Notes: generated by a model not told the origin, from the sequence alone. Positions 18,001 to 26,366 are shown, counted from the first letter of the stretch. The stretch: 64,000 nucleotides of DNA from Reichenbachiella ulvae (GCF_025833875.1 NZ_JAOYOD010000001.1:2232001-2296000), one strand, 5' to 3'. Numbers and translations are program-made.

Positions 18001-18233
18001 GGTGCATTGTGTCCATATAAAGTTCTAAGCTGCCGTCCGGATCGAGCTTCCCAGATTATGACCGTATGATCTTTGCTCGCAGTGGCCACATATTTTCCAC
18101 TCTGACTAAACACTGCTTCCAATATTGGAGCCTCATGTCCGCGCTGGACAACTGTTCTTAACTCTAAATCTTGAGCAAAGGAAGAGTAGCCTATCAAAAA
18201 TAGGAACCCCAATATAAAAGCATGTTTCATCAT
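15027..18233 (-). CDS. Secreted WD40-repeat protein with C-terminal caspase (C14) domain
   Basis: A 1068-residue protein: signal peptide (about 1-20), then about 14 WD40 repeats (roughly 25-650; many end 'RLWD', 'VIWD', 'RVWD'), a beta-sandwich-like linker (about 720-830, 'DVVVKLTNRGGGIDELRLLHNG'), and a caspase/metacaspase domain (about 835-1060). The catalytic dyad is intact: His901 in 'YYAGHGS' and Cys954 in 'VIDACQSG'. The two-propeller plus caspase architecture recalls bacterial orthocaspases linked to programmed death or protein processing. Export is unusual for that role and suggests envelope or extracellular proteolysis. The partner is unknown. The agmatinase-family gene ends 4 bp upstream, so it may be cotranscribed with it. 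Confidence 0.92.
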   Translation of the reverse strand: MMKHAFILGFLFLIGYSSFAQDLELRTVVQRGHEAPILEAVFSQSGKYVATASKDHTVIIWEARSGRQLRTLYGHNAPVNAVDFHPKENVLVSAGDDKQVIVWDLMSGSKLVEHSWSQWVSSIAFSPSGDQLLIGGGKYEVELLDWQKKETLRKFKVNKTQYGVEVGFDSSGAILTGNDDGKLIVYGSNEDTPLDTLRNIRASSCGGCPLRFDMDGKLMASVARSGPVTLWNWDTKEVNREFGEADNDYEKVAVGGPFVFAEDEKRVTQWRQSGEELRVFAENKEGLTGIKLSPNDSVLMTFGNDRVARLWDVYSGQLITELSGYLNRENDRGLSFGRNSYWHSNFNKYLSIRNRVKLSPDGKTVVRGHHNSEAYLWDTNSGRVKLELKGHDKMVVDYVFTKDSRFVYTAGGDRVIRLWDVQTGEELRRFEGHRDLVFNLALSEDGHSLASGSWDGSAILWDTGTGEILNQYRFPNNSPYTMAFAYHDQYLLIGTLDKKLQLIELDSGEPFISYIGHTDVITDLEIRGEEIISSSLDGMIKKWELKTGFQSMKFKGHTGAVYDVCYDTHGLYMASGGLDKVVRVWDLNTGKELKQLEGHTGAVTGVQFINDDRVLVSSSLDGTTRYWDMESGMEIVSHVFLGSRDWLTKSARGYFDATEAARENIFFVKGLKSYSLDQFFEEFYRPDIMKKSLELGADIHFDSDLKQKLLDFPPPSVEIVSPTGGEKTDKAEIDVVVKLTNRGGGIDELRLLHNGKRVLGQDRSLPEEYKNKKAIYKHVPLTLVPGRNEIAVSAFSEARIESDIMTREITYEGTASSITCHVVAIGINTYKNPILNLNYAKDDAEGFGELIKKKGKDLYDEIAFYPLYDEDASKENILKVLDEVAAKAKSEDVLIVYYAGHGSTVEGDFYFIPTENVRLYDAKKLKANAIYAGEVQQKLAKIPALKQMVVIDACQSGSSTQLLASRGAQEEKALAQLSRSTGVHILAASGSEQFASEFKELGHGLFTYVLLEALNGGADGAPKDGKVTIYELKSYLDDQVPSYSIKFKGKPQFPVTYSQGQDFPIVVD

Positions 18234-18237
18234 TTTT

Positions 18238-19263
18238 CTATCCGATTAAGCCACAGAGGCGGTACAATAAGCGAGCGCCAACATTGGCATTCCACTCCCG
18301 ATCATTGGCCAGGGGAGCCACTTCACATAGATCAAAGCCAATAATCTCTCGTCCTGACTCCTTAACTGCAGTCAATAAATAAATCGCTTGATCAAAATTG
18401 AGTCCTCCAGGTACGGGCGTTCCGGTTCCTGGACACAAAAAAGGCTGTAGGCCATCAATATCAAAACTGATGTATACTTGCTGAGGTAATTGACCAATTA
18501 TCGCCTGAACAATCGACTTCCAACTTTCTCCAGCAAAAAGTTGGTTTTTCACTTCTTCATCGTAAAAAACAGAAACCCTGCCTCCTTGCTCATTGACATA
18601 ATCAAGTTCTTCGTCGCAATAATCGCGAATACCAACCTGCACCAACTTACTTACTTGTGGATTCTTCAAGGCATTGTACATGATTGAGGCATGCGAATGA
18701 GTAAATCCCTCATAAGCCTCACGCAAGTCCATATGTGCATCTATCTGCAAGATTCCAAAATCTGCATACTGAGTAGATAAAGCATCAATAAATCCCAATG
18801 GACAACTATGATCCCCTCCCAATAGCCCGACTTTCTTACCTTCCTTGATATAATCCAAAGTCTCTTCAAAAATCCTCAATCTTAGTGATTCGGTTGCCTT
18901 ATTGGCTTTTTCAAGTAGCTCATCAGCTCCTTCAAACTCCTTACCTCCTTCTAGAGAATCTATATATGGCTTAATCTGAGATCTTAACAAATCACTCTTG
19001 GCTTTGGTCTTGCCATTGAGGGTGCTCATCCATATACCTCTTTTCCAGGGAGACTCCTGATTAGGCAATTCCAGATCCAACTGTGCAGAGGCTTCCAAAA
19101 TAGCCGTTGGGCCAAAAGCTGTCCCACTATTATATGAAACAGTCGCCTCCCATGTAACAGGGTATATCACTACTTCCGCATCCTCACGAGTATGCGGCAA
19201 ACCAAACAAGCTTCCCTTTTGCCCAGGGGCACTTGGGTTGTAATCCGCTATTTCTTTTGACAT
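18238..19263 (-). CDS. Agmatinase/arginase (ureohydrolase) family protein
   Basis: A binuclear-manganese ureohydrolase of 341 residues. All six metal ligands are recognisable: His152 in 'GGDHS', Asp175/His177/Asp179 in 'DAHMD', Asp268 and Asp270 in 'SFDIDGL'. Agmatinase (agmatine to putrescine and urea) is the likeliest activity given the Bacteroidota homologs, but arginase or formimidoylglutamase cannot be excluded, and no speA or hut genes are nearby. Its start codon directly abuts the sixA stop, so the two are cotranscribed. Confidence 0.88.
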   Translation of the reverse strand: MSKEIADYNPSAPGQKGSLFGLPHTREDAEVVIYPVTWEATVSYNSGTAFGPTAILEASAQLDLELPNQESPWKRGIWMSTLNGKTKAKSDLLRSQIKPYIDSLEGGKEFEGADELLEKANKATESLRLRIFEETLDYIKEGKKVGLLGGDHSCPLGFIDALSTQYADFGILQIDAHMDLREAYEGFTHSHASIMYNALKNPQVSKLVQVGIRDYCDEELDYVNEQGGRVSVFYDEEVKNQLFAGESWKSIVQAIIGQLPQQVYISFDIDGLQPFLCPGTGTPVPGGLNFDQAIYLLTAVKESGREIIGFDLCEVAPLANDREWNANVGARLLYRLCGLIG

Positions 19264-19758
19264 TTAATCTATTTCTTTCGGTGTAGTATAATGTACCAAT
19301 TCTACATTATTCTGAGAAAATTCGGCCCAATCCCCTTCATATTTGAGGTGAACAATGCCTGCTGGAGAAACATTTCCAATTATTTCTCCCGTCAGATATT
19401 CGGACAAATAACTCACCGCAGGATTGTGCGCCACGATGATCACTTTGTCCATACTATTGGGCAGTTCATTGATGGCCTTTAGGAGTATTCGAGTAGAGGC
19501 CTCATATAGGTCCTCATTGATCTGAATTTTCTTAGGATCAAAATCTATCTGTTCTACCAAAAAACCACTCGTCTGACGCGTACGCATAGCTGGACTCGCA
19601 ATAATGGCTTGCGGTTGGACCGATGAATTTTTGAAGTATCTACCCACCTTAGAAGCCATGATTTCTCCATCAGGAGTCAGGGGTCTTTCTATGTCTTTGA
19701 TATCAAAATTATCAGCGTCCGCTTCCGCATGTCTGATCAAAAAAAGGTCCTTCGCCAT
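19264..19758 (-). CDS. sixA: Phosphohistidine phosphatase SixA family
   Basis: Histidine-phosphatase superfamily protein of 164 residues. The catalytic RH motif is at residues 9-10 ('LIRHAEADADNF'), and 'ASPAMRTRQT' and 'IVAHNPAVSYL' supply the other active-site Arg and His. SixA removes phosphate from phosphohistidine, for example on HPr/PTS-like or signalling proteins. It is first of a sixA-agmatinase pair on the minus strand and divergent from topA. Confidence 0.9.
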   Translation of the reverse strand: MAKDLFLIRHAEADADNFDIKDIERPLTPDGEIMASKVGRYFKNSSVQPQAIIASPAMRTRQTSGFLVEQIDFDPKKIQINEDLYEASTRILLKAINELPNSMDKVIIVAHNPAVSYLSEYLTGEIIGNVSPAGIVHLKYEGDWAEFSQNNVELVHYTTPKEID

Positions 19759-19874
19759 ATCGTTAACAGATGTCTTAAGGGGGGTAATTTATTGAGAAAT
19801 CTATTTTTTGTATTTGCTTAAATCAATTTTTTTTGATGAACTTTGGCGCTTTCACGTCAAACCATTTTCGGCAA

Positions 19875-22196
19875 ATGAACCTAGTTATAGTAGAGTCACC
19901 TGCGAAGGCAAAAACGATTGAGGGATATTTAGGAAAGGATTATAAGGTTACTTCTAGCTACGGTCATGTTAGAGATCTACAGAAAGGCAACAATGCCATA
20001 GATGTAGAAAACGGCTTTATACCAACCTACGAAGTATCCAAAGACAAGAAAGATGTCATCAGGGAACTCAAAAAACTAAGTAAGTCTGCCGATACGATCT
20101 ACCTCGCGAGTGATGATGACCGTGAAGGAGAAGCGATTTCGTGGCACTTAAAAGAGGCCCTCAAGCTAAAAGACGACAATACCAAAAGGATAGTTTTCAG
20201 GGAAATCACTAAAAACGCAATCACTCAGGCCATTCAAAACCCAAGAGGAATTGACATTGATTTAGTTCACGCACAGCAGGCAAGACGTGTATTGGATAGA
20301 CTGGTTGGATTTGAACTCTCTCCTATCTTATGGAAGAAAATCAAAACAGGGCTCTCAGCAGGTAGAGTACAGTCTGTAGCCGTTCGACTCGTTGTAGAGA
20401 GAGAAAGAGAAATCGACAAATTCGAAGCAGTCTCCTCTTTCAAAGTAACTGCTCAGTTTGATTTGGGTGAAGGAAAGACCCTGGTCGCTGAATTACCGAG
20501 CAAATTCAAAACTGAAGAGGAAGCTCAACAGTTCGTTCAAGACTGTGTAGCTGCTGAATATAAGATTGAAAACCTGGAGAAAAAACCAGGAAAAAAATCA
20601 CCAGCGCCCCCATTTACTACTTCTACCCTTCAGCAAGAGGCCAGTAGAAAACTAGGATTCTCAGTAGCAAGAACCATGAGTGTGGCCCAAAAGCTATATG
20701 AAAGTGGTAAGATCTCCTATATGAGAACAGACTCACTGAATCTGTCTGAAGAGGCCATGACTGCCGCTAAAGAAGAAATTAAGTCGAGCTATGGAGATAG
20801 CTATTCCAACCCAAGAAAATATAAGACCAAAAGTTCATCAGCTCAAGAGGCTCACGAAGCAATTCGTCCCACCAATTTTGCCCTGCAAACAGCAGGTTCG
20901 GATGAGAGTGAACGCAGACTATACGAACTGATTTGGAAAAGGGCCATCGCGTCACAAATGTCCGATGCTCAAATCGAAAAAACAGTTGCCACCATTTCCG
21001 TTTCGACAAGACCAGAATCTCTAAAAGCATCCGGTGAAGTCATTAAATTCGAAGGTTTCCTTAAAGTATATGTGGAATCCAACGACGATGACAATGGGGA
21101 GACAGAACAAAAATCTACTATGCTTCCTCCACTTTCTATCGGCCAGGAGCTGGAGCTACTAGAATTGAAAGCCAAAGAAGGATTCACTCGCCACCCAGCT
21201 AGATATACGGAAGCCAGCCTAGTTAAGAAACTAGAAGAAATGGGTATTGGTAGACCCTCTACCTATGCACCTACAATTTCTACAATTCAGAAAAGAAACT
21301 ATGTAGTAAAAGAGGCCAGAGATGGTCACGAAAGAAAATACAAGGAGATAATCCTGAAAGGTGGAAAAGTAGAAAATACAGAAAACACGGAAATCACCGG
21401 AGCGGAAAAGAACAAGCTGTTCCCTACTAATACCGCGATGGTTGTGAATGACTTTCTGGTTGACCACTTCCCTAATGTGATTGACTACTCCTTTACAGCT
21501 AAAGTAGAAAAAGAGTTTGACGAGATCTCGCATGGTACCAAGACCTGGAATGGGATGATCGAGTCTTTCTATGGTGACTTCCACAAAAAGGTAGAAACCA
21601 CCGAAAAGATCGAACGCTCAGAGGTAGGTAGTACCAGAGAACTGGGTAATGACCCGAAAACAGGACTTCCTATCTATGCCAGATTAGGACGATTCGGCGC
21701 TATGGTACAGATGGGAGACGTCAGTGACGAAGAGGGAGCAGAAAAGCCAAAATATGCCAGCCTTAAGAAAGGCCAATTCCTAGAAAGTATCACACTGGAA
21801 GATGCATTGGAATTGTTCAAACTGCCCCGTCAGGTAGGCGAATTTGAAGATAAAGTGATGACTGCTGCCATAGGTAGATTTGGTCCATACATTAGACATG
21901 ATGGCAAATTCGTGTCGATTCCAAAAGAAATGGATCCGCTTCAAATCACTGCAGAAGAATCAATAGACCTAATTTTAGCCAAGAGAAAGGCAGATGCAGA
22001 AAAATTCATCAAGGCCTTTGATGAAAACCCTGATGTTCAGGTTCTTAATGGACGATGGGGTCCATATATCAAGTTTGGAAAGAAAAATGTCAAAATTCCT
22101 AAGGATGTAGATCCAAAGGAATTGACATATGAAGATTGTGTGGAATTGGAGAAAAAAGCCCCAGAAAAGAAAAAAGGGGCAAGGAAGAAAAAATAA
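19875..22196 (+). CDS. topA: DNA topoisomerase I (type IA)
   Basis: Relaxes negative supercoils. The protein of 773 residues starts 'MNLVIVESPAKAKTIEGYLG' with the TOPRIM motif; the 'SDDDREGEAISWHL' acidic triad follows, and the catalytic Tyr is Tyr282 in 'YMRTDSLNLS'. The C-terminus has no Cys4 zinc fingers and instead carries several TopA-C repeats ('GRFGPYIR', 'GRWGPYIK'), as in other Bacteroidota. The TTG/ATG frame extension from 19833 is not needed; the ATG at 19875 matches the family start. It is monocistronic, divergent from sixA and convergent with the Crp gene. Confidence 0.97.
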   Translation: MNLVIVESPAKAKTIEGYLGKDYKVTSSYGHVRDLQKGNNAIDVENGFIPTYEVSKDKKDVIRELKKLSKSADTIYLASDDDREGEAISWHLKEALKLKDDNTKRIVFREITKNAITQAIQNPRGIDIDLVHAQQARRVLDRLVGFELSPILWKKIKTGLSAGRVQSVAVRLVVEREREIDKFEAVSSFKVTAQFDLGEGKTLVAELPSKFKTEEEAQQFVQDCVAAEYKIENLEKKPGKKSPAPPFTTSTLQQEASRKLGFSVARTMSVAQKLYESGKISYMRTDSLNLSEEAMTAAKEEIKSSYGDSYSNPRKYKTKSSSAQEAHEAIRPTNFALQTAGSDESERRLYELIWKRAIASQMSDAQIEKTVATISVSTRPESLKASGEVIKFEGFLKVYVESNDDDNGETEQKSTMLPPLSIGQELELLELKAKEGFTRHPARYTEASLVKKLEEMGIGRPSTYAPTISTIQKRNYVVKEARDGHERKYKEIILKGGKVENTENTEITGAEKNKLFPTNTAMVVNDFLVDHFPNVIDYSFTAKVEKEFDEISHGTKTWNGMIESFYGDFHKKVETTEKIERSEVGSTRELGNDPKTGLPIYARLGRFGAMVQMGDVSDEEGAEKPKYASLKKGQFLESITLEDALELFKLPRQVGEFEDKVMTAAIGRFGPYIRHDGKFVSIPKEMDPLQITAEESIDLILAKRKADAEKFIKAFDENPDVQVLNGRWGPYIKFGKKNVKIPKDVDPKELTYEDCVELEKKAPEKKKGARKKK

Positions 22197-22202
22197 TCTT
22201 CC

Positions 22203-22892
22203 TTACACCAATAAATCCATGTCTCTGATTAGAATCCTTCTTCTATCAAAGTTGATAATATTTTGCTCTTTCAAGTGATTCAAGGTCGTAGTTACAGTTT
22301 GTCTGGATGTACCAGTCAAACTAGCTATATCCTTATGCGTGAAATTGTTCTTGATTAAGGTTTCGAAACCTACTTTCTGACCATTTTCTAAAGCTAAATC
22401 TCTTAAAAAATCCACAACTCTAGTTCTAGAATCCTTTGAAGTAATTGACTCCAATCTCTTCTCTAAACTTTCAAGTTTTTTAGCCAATATATCAATCACC
22501 TTCTGATTGAGTTGAGCATTTTGCCTGGAAGCTATCAATACATCTTCCACCATAAATACCTTCACTCTGGTATCAGCGGTTACGACTTGTGCATATTCAG
22601 TTCGATGAGATTCTCCAGAAAGCGCCTTTTCACCAAACACGTTCCCAGGATTTAAAATAGATTTTACCACTTCCTTCCCACCTTTTTCGGACTTAGCAAT
22701 TTTAACGCTCCCCTCTTCTATAAGATAAATCTTATCAGAGACGTGACCGTTTTCATAAATCAACTCGTCCTTTGAATATTCTTTGGTGATCGAAGGTACA
22801 TTCGATAGAGCGTCCTCTGTCACCATATCTGCTGGATTTTTAAAACCTGTCAACAGATCATTGCTTGTGTTTCTGTTATTCTCGATAATCAT
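22203..22892 (-). CDS. Crp/Fnr-family transcriptional regulator
   Basis: A 229-residue regulator with a cyclic-nucleotide-binding-like beta barrel (about 35-150; 'YENGHVSDKIYLIEEGSVKIAK') and a C-terminal winged HTH (about 165-225; 'FTHKDIASLTGTSRQTVTTTLNHL'). No Fe-S cysteines are present, so it is not an FNR-type oxygen sensor. The effector may be cAMP or another ligand. It is divergent from hemJ with a 129-bp shared promoter region and may regulate that operon. Confidence 0.93.
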   Translation of the reverse strand: MIIENNRNTSNDLLTGFKNPADMVTEDALSNVPSITKEYSKDELIYENGHVSDKIYLIEEGSVKIAKSEKGGKEVVKSILNPGNVFGEKALSGESHRTEYAQVVTADTRVKVFMVEDVLIASRQNAQLNQKVIDILAKKLESLEKRLESITSKDSRTRVVDFLRDLALENGQKVGFETLIKNNFTHKDIASLTGTSRQTVTTTLNHLKEQNIINFDRRRILIRDMDLLV

Positions 22893-22996
22893 AATTTTAC
22901 TGGGTTACTTTCCTTTAACAAATTTCAATACAAATGAATTCCCGATTTAATGAATATTTGACCCCCTCATTGGTATGAGAACTCTCACTTCACCTC

Positions 22997-23004
22997 TATA
23001 TTTG
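22997..23004 (+). promoter_or_regulatory. Bacteroidota-type -7 box for hemJ
   Basis: TATATTTG fits TAnnTTTG and lies 17 bp before the hemJ ATG. The only upstream TTGG (22970-22973) is 24 bp away, slightly further than the usual 19-21, so the -33 element is weak or different. Confidence 0.4.
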
Positions 23005-23021
23005 CCAAAGATTTCGACAGC

Positions 23022-23555
23022 ATGTTATATCCATATCTCAAAGCCGCTCACATTATCTTCGTAGTTACCTGGTTCGCTGGACTCTTTTATATGGTCAGGC
23101 TTTTCATTTATTCTACTGAATCTAATGCAAAAACCGAGCCTGAAAAATCCATCTTACTCAAACAACTGCTGATAATGCAATCCAGACTTTGGTACATTAT
23201 TACATGGCCGTCTGCAGTTATTACGCTAATACTTGGTCTTTGGTTGGCATTTTTAATGAATTATTGGAGCCACCCTTGGTTTCACATCAAACTTTTATTA
23301 CTCGCAGGACTGTACGCGTACCACTTTATATGCGGATATCTGCATAGGCAAATGGAAGCTGGTATTTTCAAGTACACCTCCAAACAATACAGAATCTGGA
23401 ATGAAGTAGCCACATTGTTTTTATTCGCCATTGTTTTTGTGGTAGTACTAAAAAGCACACTGAATTGGATTTGGGGAATTGTTGGGCTGATTGCACTCAG
23501 CGCCATACTGATGTTAGGAATTAAACTATATAAAAACCTTAGAAAGGATGCATAA
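23022..23555 (+). CDS. hemJ: HemJ-type protoporphyrinogen IX oxidase
   Basis: A small membrane protein (177 residues, about four helices) of the CopD/HemJ group. The N-terminus 'AHIIFVVTWFAGLFYMVRLFIY' with an early conserved His-Trp pair and the later 'WFHIKLLLLAGLYAYHFICG' are typical of HemJ, which oxidises protoporphyrinogen IX in heme synthesis. It overlaps the next gene (SCO1-like) by 8 bp and belongs to an operon that ends with a cytochrome c, which fits a heme/cytochrome function. CopD-like copper transport is a less likely reading. Confidence 0.85.
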   Translation: MLYPYLKAAHIIFVVTWFAGLFYMVRLFIYSTESNAKTEPEKSILLKQLLIMQSRLWYIITWPSAVITLILGLWLAFLMNYWSHPWFHIKLLLLAGLYAYHFICGYLHRQMEAGIFKYTSKQYRIWNEVATLFLFAIVFVVVLKSTLNWIWGIVGLIALSAILMLGIKLYKNLRKDA

Positions 23556-24237
23556 AGGATTCAAGTTTCAATATTTAATCATTTCAACCCTTTTCATAGT
23601 TAGTTTTTCTGCTTGTACCATTCCGCAAGAAGGACAAATCACAACTAAATCAGGAAAATTACCGATTTTAGGAAGACCTGAAATTGTGACTTCAAAGGTG
23701 AATGGAGAATTAAAGGTTGACACCATTGCTCATCAAGTAGCAGATTTCTCATTTCTCAATCAAGACAGCGTTTGGATCAATAATGATTCTCTTGCAGGCA
23801 AGATCTATGTCGCAGACTTCTTTTTCACCTCCTGCCCTACCATTTGCCCTCTCATGAAAAAACAAATGCTGAGAGTTTACGATGCTTTCTCGGAAAATGA
23901 CCATGTCAAAATCCTTTCTCATACCATAGACCCAGCACACGACTCAGTAGCAGTACTAAGAGAATTCAGCGAAGCACTAGGAGTCGAAAGTAGTAAATGG
24001 CATTTCCTTACAGGGGATAAAGATGAAATATATCAATTAGGCGAAAAAAGCTACATGGTCACAGCTGGCGCAGACAAGGATGCTCCGGGAGGATATATTC
24101 ATAGCGGGGCTTTTTTACTAGTAGACACCGAACGTCATATACGTGGAGTTTATGACGGCACTATGAAGGAGCAAGTAGACCAGTTAATCATTGACATTAG
24201 AAAACTCTTGGATGAAGAATACGGCAATAACAAGTAA
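23548..24237 (+). CDS. SCO1/SenC-family copper metallochaperone lipoprotein
   Basis: A periplasmic thioredoxin-fold protein that delivers copper to the CuA site of cytochrome c oxidase. The signal peptide ends with lipobox 'FSAC' (Cys23). The copper ligands are in place: Cys96 and Cys100 in 'SCPTICPLM' and His185 in 'GGYIHSGAFL'. The length of 229 is normal. The gene overlaps hemJ (8 bp) and the cytochrome c gene (26 bp), so the three are translationally coupled. Confidence 0.94.
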   Translation: MHKGFKFQYLIISTLFIVSFSACTIPQEGQITTKSGKLPILGRPEIVTSKVNGELKVDTIAHQVADFSFLNQDSVWINNDSLAGKIYVADFFFTSCPTICPLMKKQMLRVYDAFSENDHVKILSHTIDPAHDSVAVLREFSEALGVESSKWHFLTGDKDEIYQLGEKSYMVTAGADKDAPGGYIHSGAFLLVDTERHIRGVYDGTMKEQVDQLIIDIRKLLDEEYGNNK

Positions 24238-24637
24238 GCTAATCCTCCTATCTCTTGCAGTTCTATTTGCTTGCCAATCCACTAATCAAGAGGCAATCAA
24301 ATTAAAACAATATCAAATTCATGGAAAGGAGCTGTATGAACTACACTGTCTGAACTGTCATCAGTCTGACGGTAGTGGATTGGGATTACTCATACCGCCG
24401 ATAGACTCTTCCTTCATCCTGGGTAATCAAGCATTGATTATTTGCGGAATCAAAAATGGATTGAAAGGCCCAATTTCCGTCAATGGAAAAAACTATGACC
24501 GTGAAATGCCTGCGAATGCAAGGCTTACCTCTTTGGAGATAGCCGAAATCATGACCTATATCCAGTCAAACTGGGCAAAAAAGGACAGCATTGTAGAGAT
24601 TTCGACCATTCAAAAAAGCCTTAATAGCTGTAATTAA
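24212..24637 (+). CDS. Class I cytochrome c lipoprotein
   Basis: A 141-residue lipoprotein (lipobox 'LFAC', Cys21) with one heme-binding motif C46-LN-C49-H50 in a cytochrome c domain and a likely axial Met in 'DREMPANAR'. It would carry electrons to a terminal oxidase at the membrane surface. I chose the ATG at 24212 inside the SCO1 coding end, because an upstream TTG (24191) would place seven residues before a normal signal peptide. It is the last gene of the hemJ operon. Confidence 0.92.
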   Translation: MKNTAITSKLILLSLAVLFACQSTNQEAIKLKQYQIHGKELYELHCLNCHQSDGSGLGLLIPPIDSSFILGNQALIICGIKNGLKGPISVNGKNYDREMPANARLTSLEIAEIMTYIQSNWAKKDSIVEISTIQKSLNSCN

Positions 24638-24640
24638 GGC
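24612..24640 (-). terminator. Hairpin with minus-strand U-tract at the end of the cytochrome c gene
   Basis: GCCTTAAT (24618-24625), 7-nt loop, ATTAAGGC (24633-24640) is a perfect dyad that overlaps the cytochrome c stop codon. An A6 run precedes it on the plus strand, so read on the minus strand it is a terminator with T6. No intact minus-strand gene is upstream; see the finding. Confidence 0.5.
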
Positions 24641-24816
24641 ATCCATCCATAATTAGAACCAGTTGATACCTTCATTCAGGGCATTAATCGATTGATCTAC
24701 ATCCTCACCGGCTTGATCGAATTAATTTAGCAATGGTTAGTAACGTTTCTAGATTTACTTCAAGAACAAAGAGAGAAAGACTCTCAAAATTGATTGTAAA
24801 CTAAAATAACAAAACC
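24641..24816. other. Intergenic part of the 24.6-25.1 kb gap
   Basis: No intact gene. A short minus-strand open segment (stop at 24653-24655) precedes the minus-oriented terminator, but it has no start codon. The rest would be leader for the 33-aa ORF at 24817. The stretch 24919-25103, after that ORF, is AT-rich promoter-like DNA for the antiporter gene with no other feature I can support. Confidence 0.5.
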
Positions 24817-24918
24817 ATGTTCACCGTATTTTTCGTATTCTCGTTCGTTATTACAACAATCGCTTACTACAGATATAAGTCTCTTCTTCAGAAGAACCAT
24901 AGAGTTGATGCCAGATAA
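24817..24918 (+). CDS. Small single-helix membrane protein, 33 aa
   Basis: ATG to TAA gives MFTVFFVFSFVITTIAYYRY followed by a basic tail (KSLLQKNHRVDAR). One membrane helix spans about residues 2-18, with positively charged residues after it, so the C-terminus would be cytoplasmic. It is too short for family assignment. Its place after a hemJ-SCO1-cytochrome c operon suggests a small respiratory accessory, but it could be chance. It is flanked by non-coding DNA on both sides. Confidence 0.5.
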   Translation: MFTVFFVFSFVITTIAYYRYKSLLQKNHRVDAR

Positions 24919-25103
24919 ATAAACTGGAGACCTACCAACCCTAACCTGAACAAAACAGTATTTTCAAAGACCTTTCTGTATGAATTACTGAAAAATTTGC
25001 ATTATTTTAACTTAGTACGTATATTATATGTACTGAATTGTATTAATATTGTAAATAGAAGAATTTTAACCGCCAACAAACATAAAATTCTGATCACAAC
25101 ATT

Positions 25104-26357
25104 ATGCAAATTCTAGATATTTTGGCCCTCTTCATCTGTTTGGCGGGCATTTTTATCTACATCAACACTTATTACCTCAAACTTCCATCATCGGTTGGGC
25201 TTATGATATTGGCATTGGGGCTATCCGTAGCTATGCTGGTATTGAATCTTCTCATTCCTGAGTTCAAATTAGGAACCGAACGGATTTTGAAGGATTATGA
25301 TTACCATGAAGTTCTCTATCAGCTGGTATTGAGTTTCATGCTATTTGCAGGTGCCCTTCAAATTGACTTCAAAAAATTAGCAGAGGAACGAACACCAGTT
25401 CTCATCCTTGCCCTCGCAGGTGTACTGATCTCAACTGCCATAGTAGGTGTAGGGGTTCACTATTTATTAGACTGGATTGGTTTAGAGTTAGACATCATGT
25501 ACTGTTTGGTTTTTGGTGCACTGATCTCTCCTACAGATCCAATTGCCGTTACTTCTACGATCAGAAAATACAGCCTATCCAAAAACCTCGAGACCAGAAT
25601 TGCAGGAGAATCCCTTTTCAACGATGGAATCGCAGTAGTTCTTGCGCTTACATTATTGGACTTGGCACATTCTACCGAAGATCACTACATAGGTATGGTT
25701 GACATTCTATGGGTATTTGGGACAGATATTGTCGGCGGTATTGTGATTGGTCTATTCCTTGGATATTTAGGTTATAGAATCCTGAAATACATCGACAATG
25801 ATGAGGTCGAAGTAGAAGTTTTAATGACATTGGCCTTAGTGATGGCCGGTACGCAGTTAGCAGAATTCACTCATGTTTCTGCAAAGCAAGCTGTAGTTAT
25901 CATGGGACTGGTTATTGGTAACGAAGGCAAAAGCGGACACGTATCCAGTGCGGCTGGAGACTATGTTTTCAAATTTTGGTACCTCATAGAGGAAACACTC
26001 AATGCGATGCTTTTTGTATTGATCGGATTAGAAATGTTGATTATCCCATTGCGTTTTGACTACTTCGCTGCTGGATTATTCGCATTCATTATCGTCTTGA
26101 TCGCTCGATACATCAGTGTTGGTATTCCGATATCTGCTATGAGTACTTTCAGAAAGATGGAAGCCAACTCTATCAATGTATTGGCCTGGGGTGGACTGAG
26201 AGGAGGAATCCCTATTGCACTCTCCCTATCACTTCCCGAATTCGAAGGAAAAGAAATAATCATCACAATGACTTATACAGTAGTGGTCTGTTCGGTCTTA
26301 TATCAAGGGCTCACAGTTCCTTATTTAATGCGAACCACCTTCCCTACCCGAACTTAA
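25104..26357 (+). CDS. CPA1-type Na+/H+ antiporter (NhaP-like)
   Basis: A 417-residue inner-membrane exchanger with about 12 helices. The transport motifs 'GALISPTDPIAVTS' (TM helix breakpoint) and 'AGESLFNDGIAVV' (the ND motif) are exact CPA1 features. It would exchange Na+ (or K+) for H+ to control pH and salt, fitting a marine habitat. It is monocistronic, with its own terminator. Confidence 0.94.
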   Translation: MQILDILALFICLAGIFIYINTYYLKLPSSVGLMILALGLSVAMLVLNLLIPEFKLGTERILKDYDYHEVLYQLVLSFMLFAGALQIDFKKLAEERTPVLILALAGVLISTAIVGVGVHYLLDWIGLELDIMYCLVFGALISPTDPIAVTSTIRKYSLSKNLETRIAGESLFNDGIAVVLALTLLDLAHSTEDHYIGMVDILWVFGTDIVGGIVIGLFLGYLGYRILKYIDNDEVEVEVLMTLALVMAGTQLAEFTHVSAKQAVVIMGLVIGNEGKSGHVSSAAGDYVFKFWYLIEETLNAMLFVLIGLEMLIIPLRFDYFAAGLFAFIIVLIARYISVGIPISAMSTFRKMEANSINVLAWGGLRGGIPIALSLSLPEFEGKEIIITMTYTVVVCSVLYQGLTVPYLMRTTFPTRT

Positions 26358-26366
26358 AGATTTGTT

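Noticed and set aside
15027..18233. Caspase-linked defence (abortive infection) system
   Set aside because: Protein carries a signal peptide and lacks defence-type neighbours such as CHAT/TIR/NLR partners; a secreted protease is more likely.
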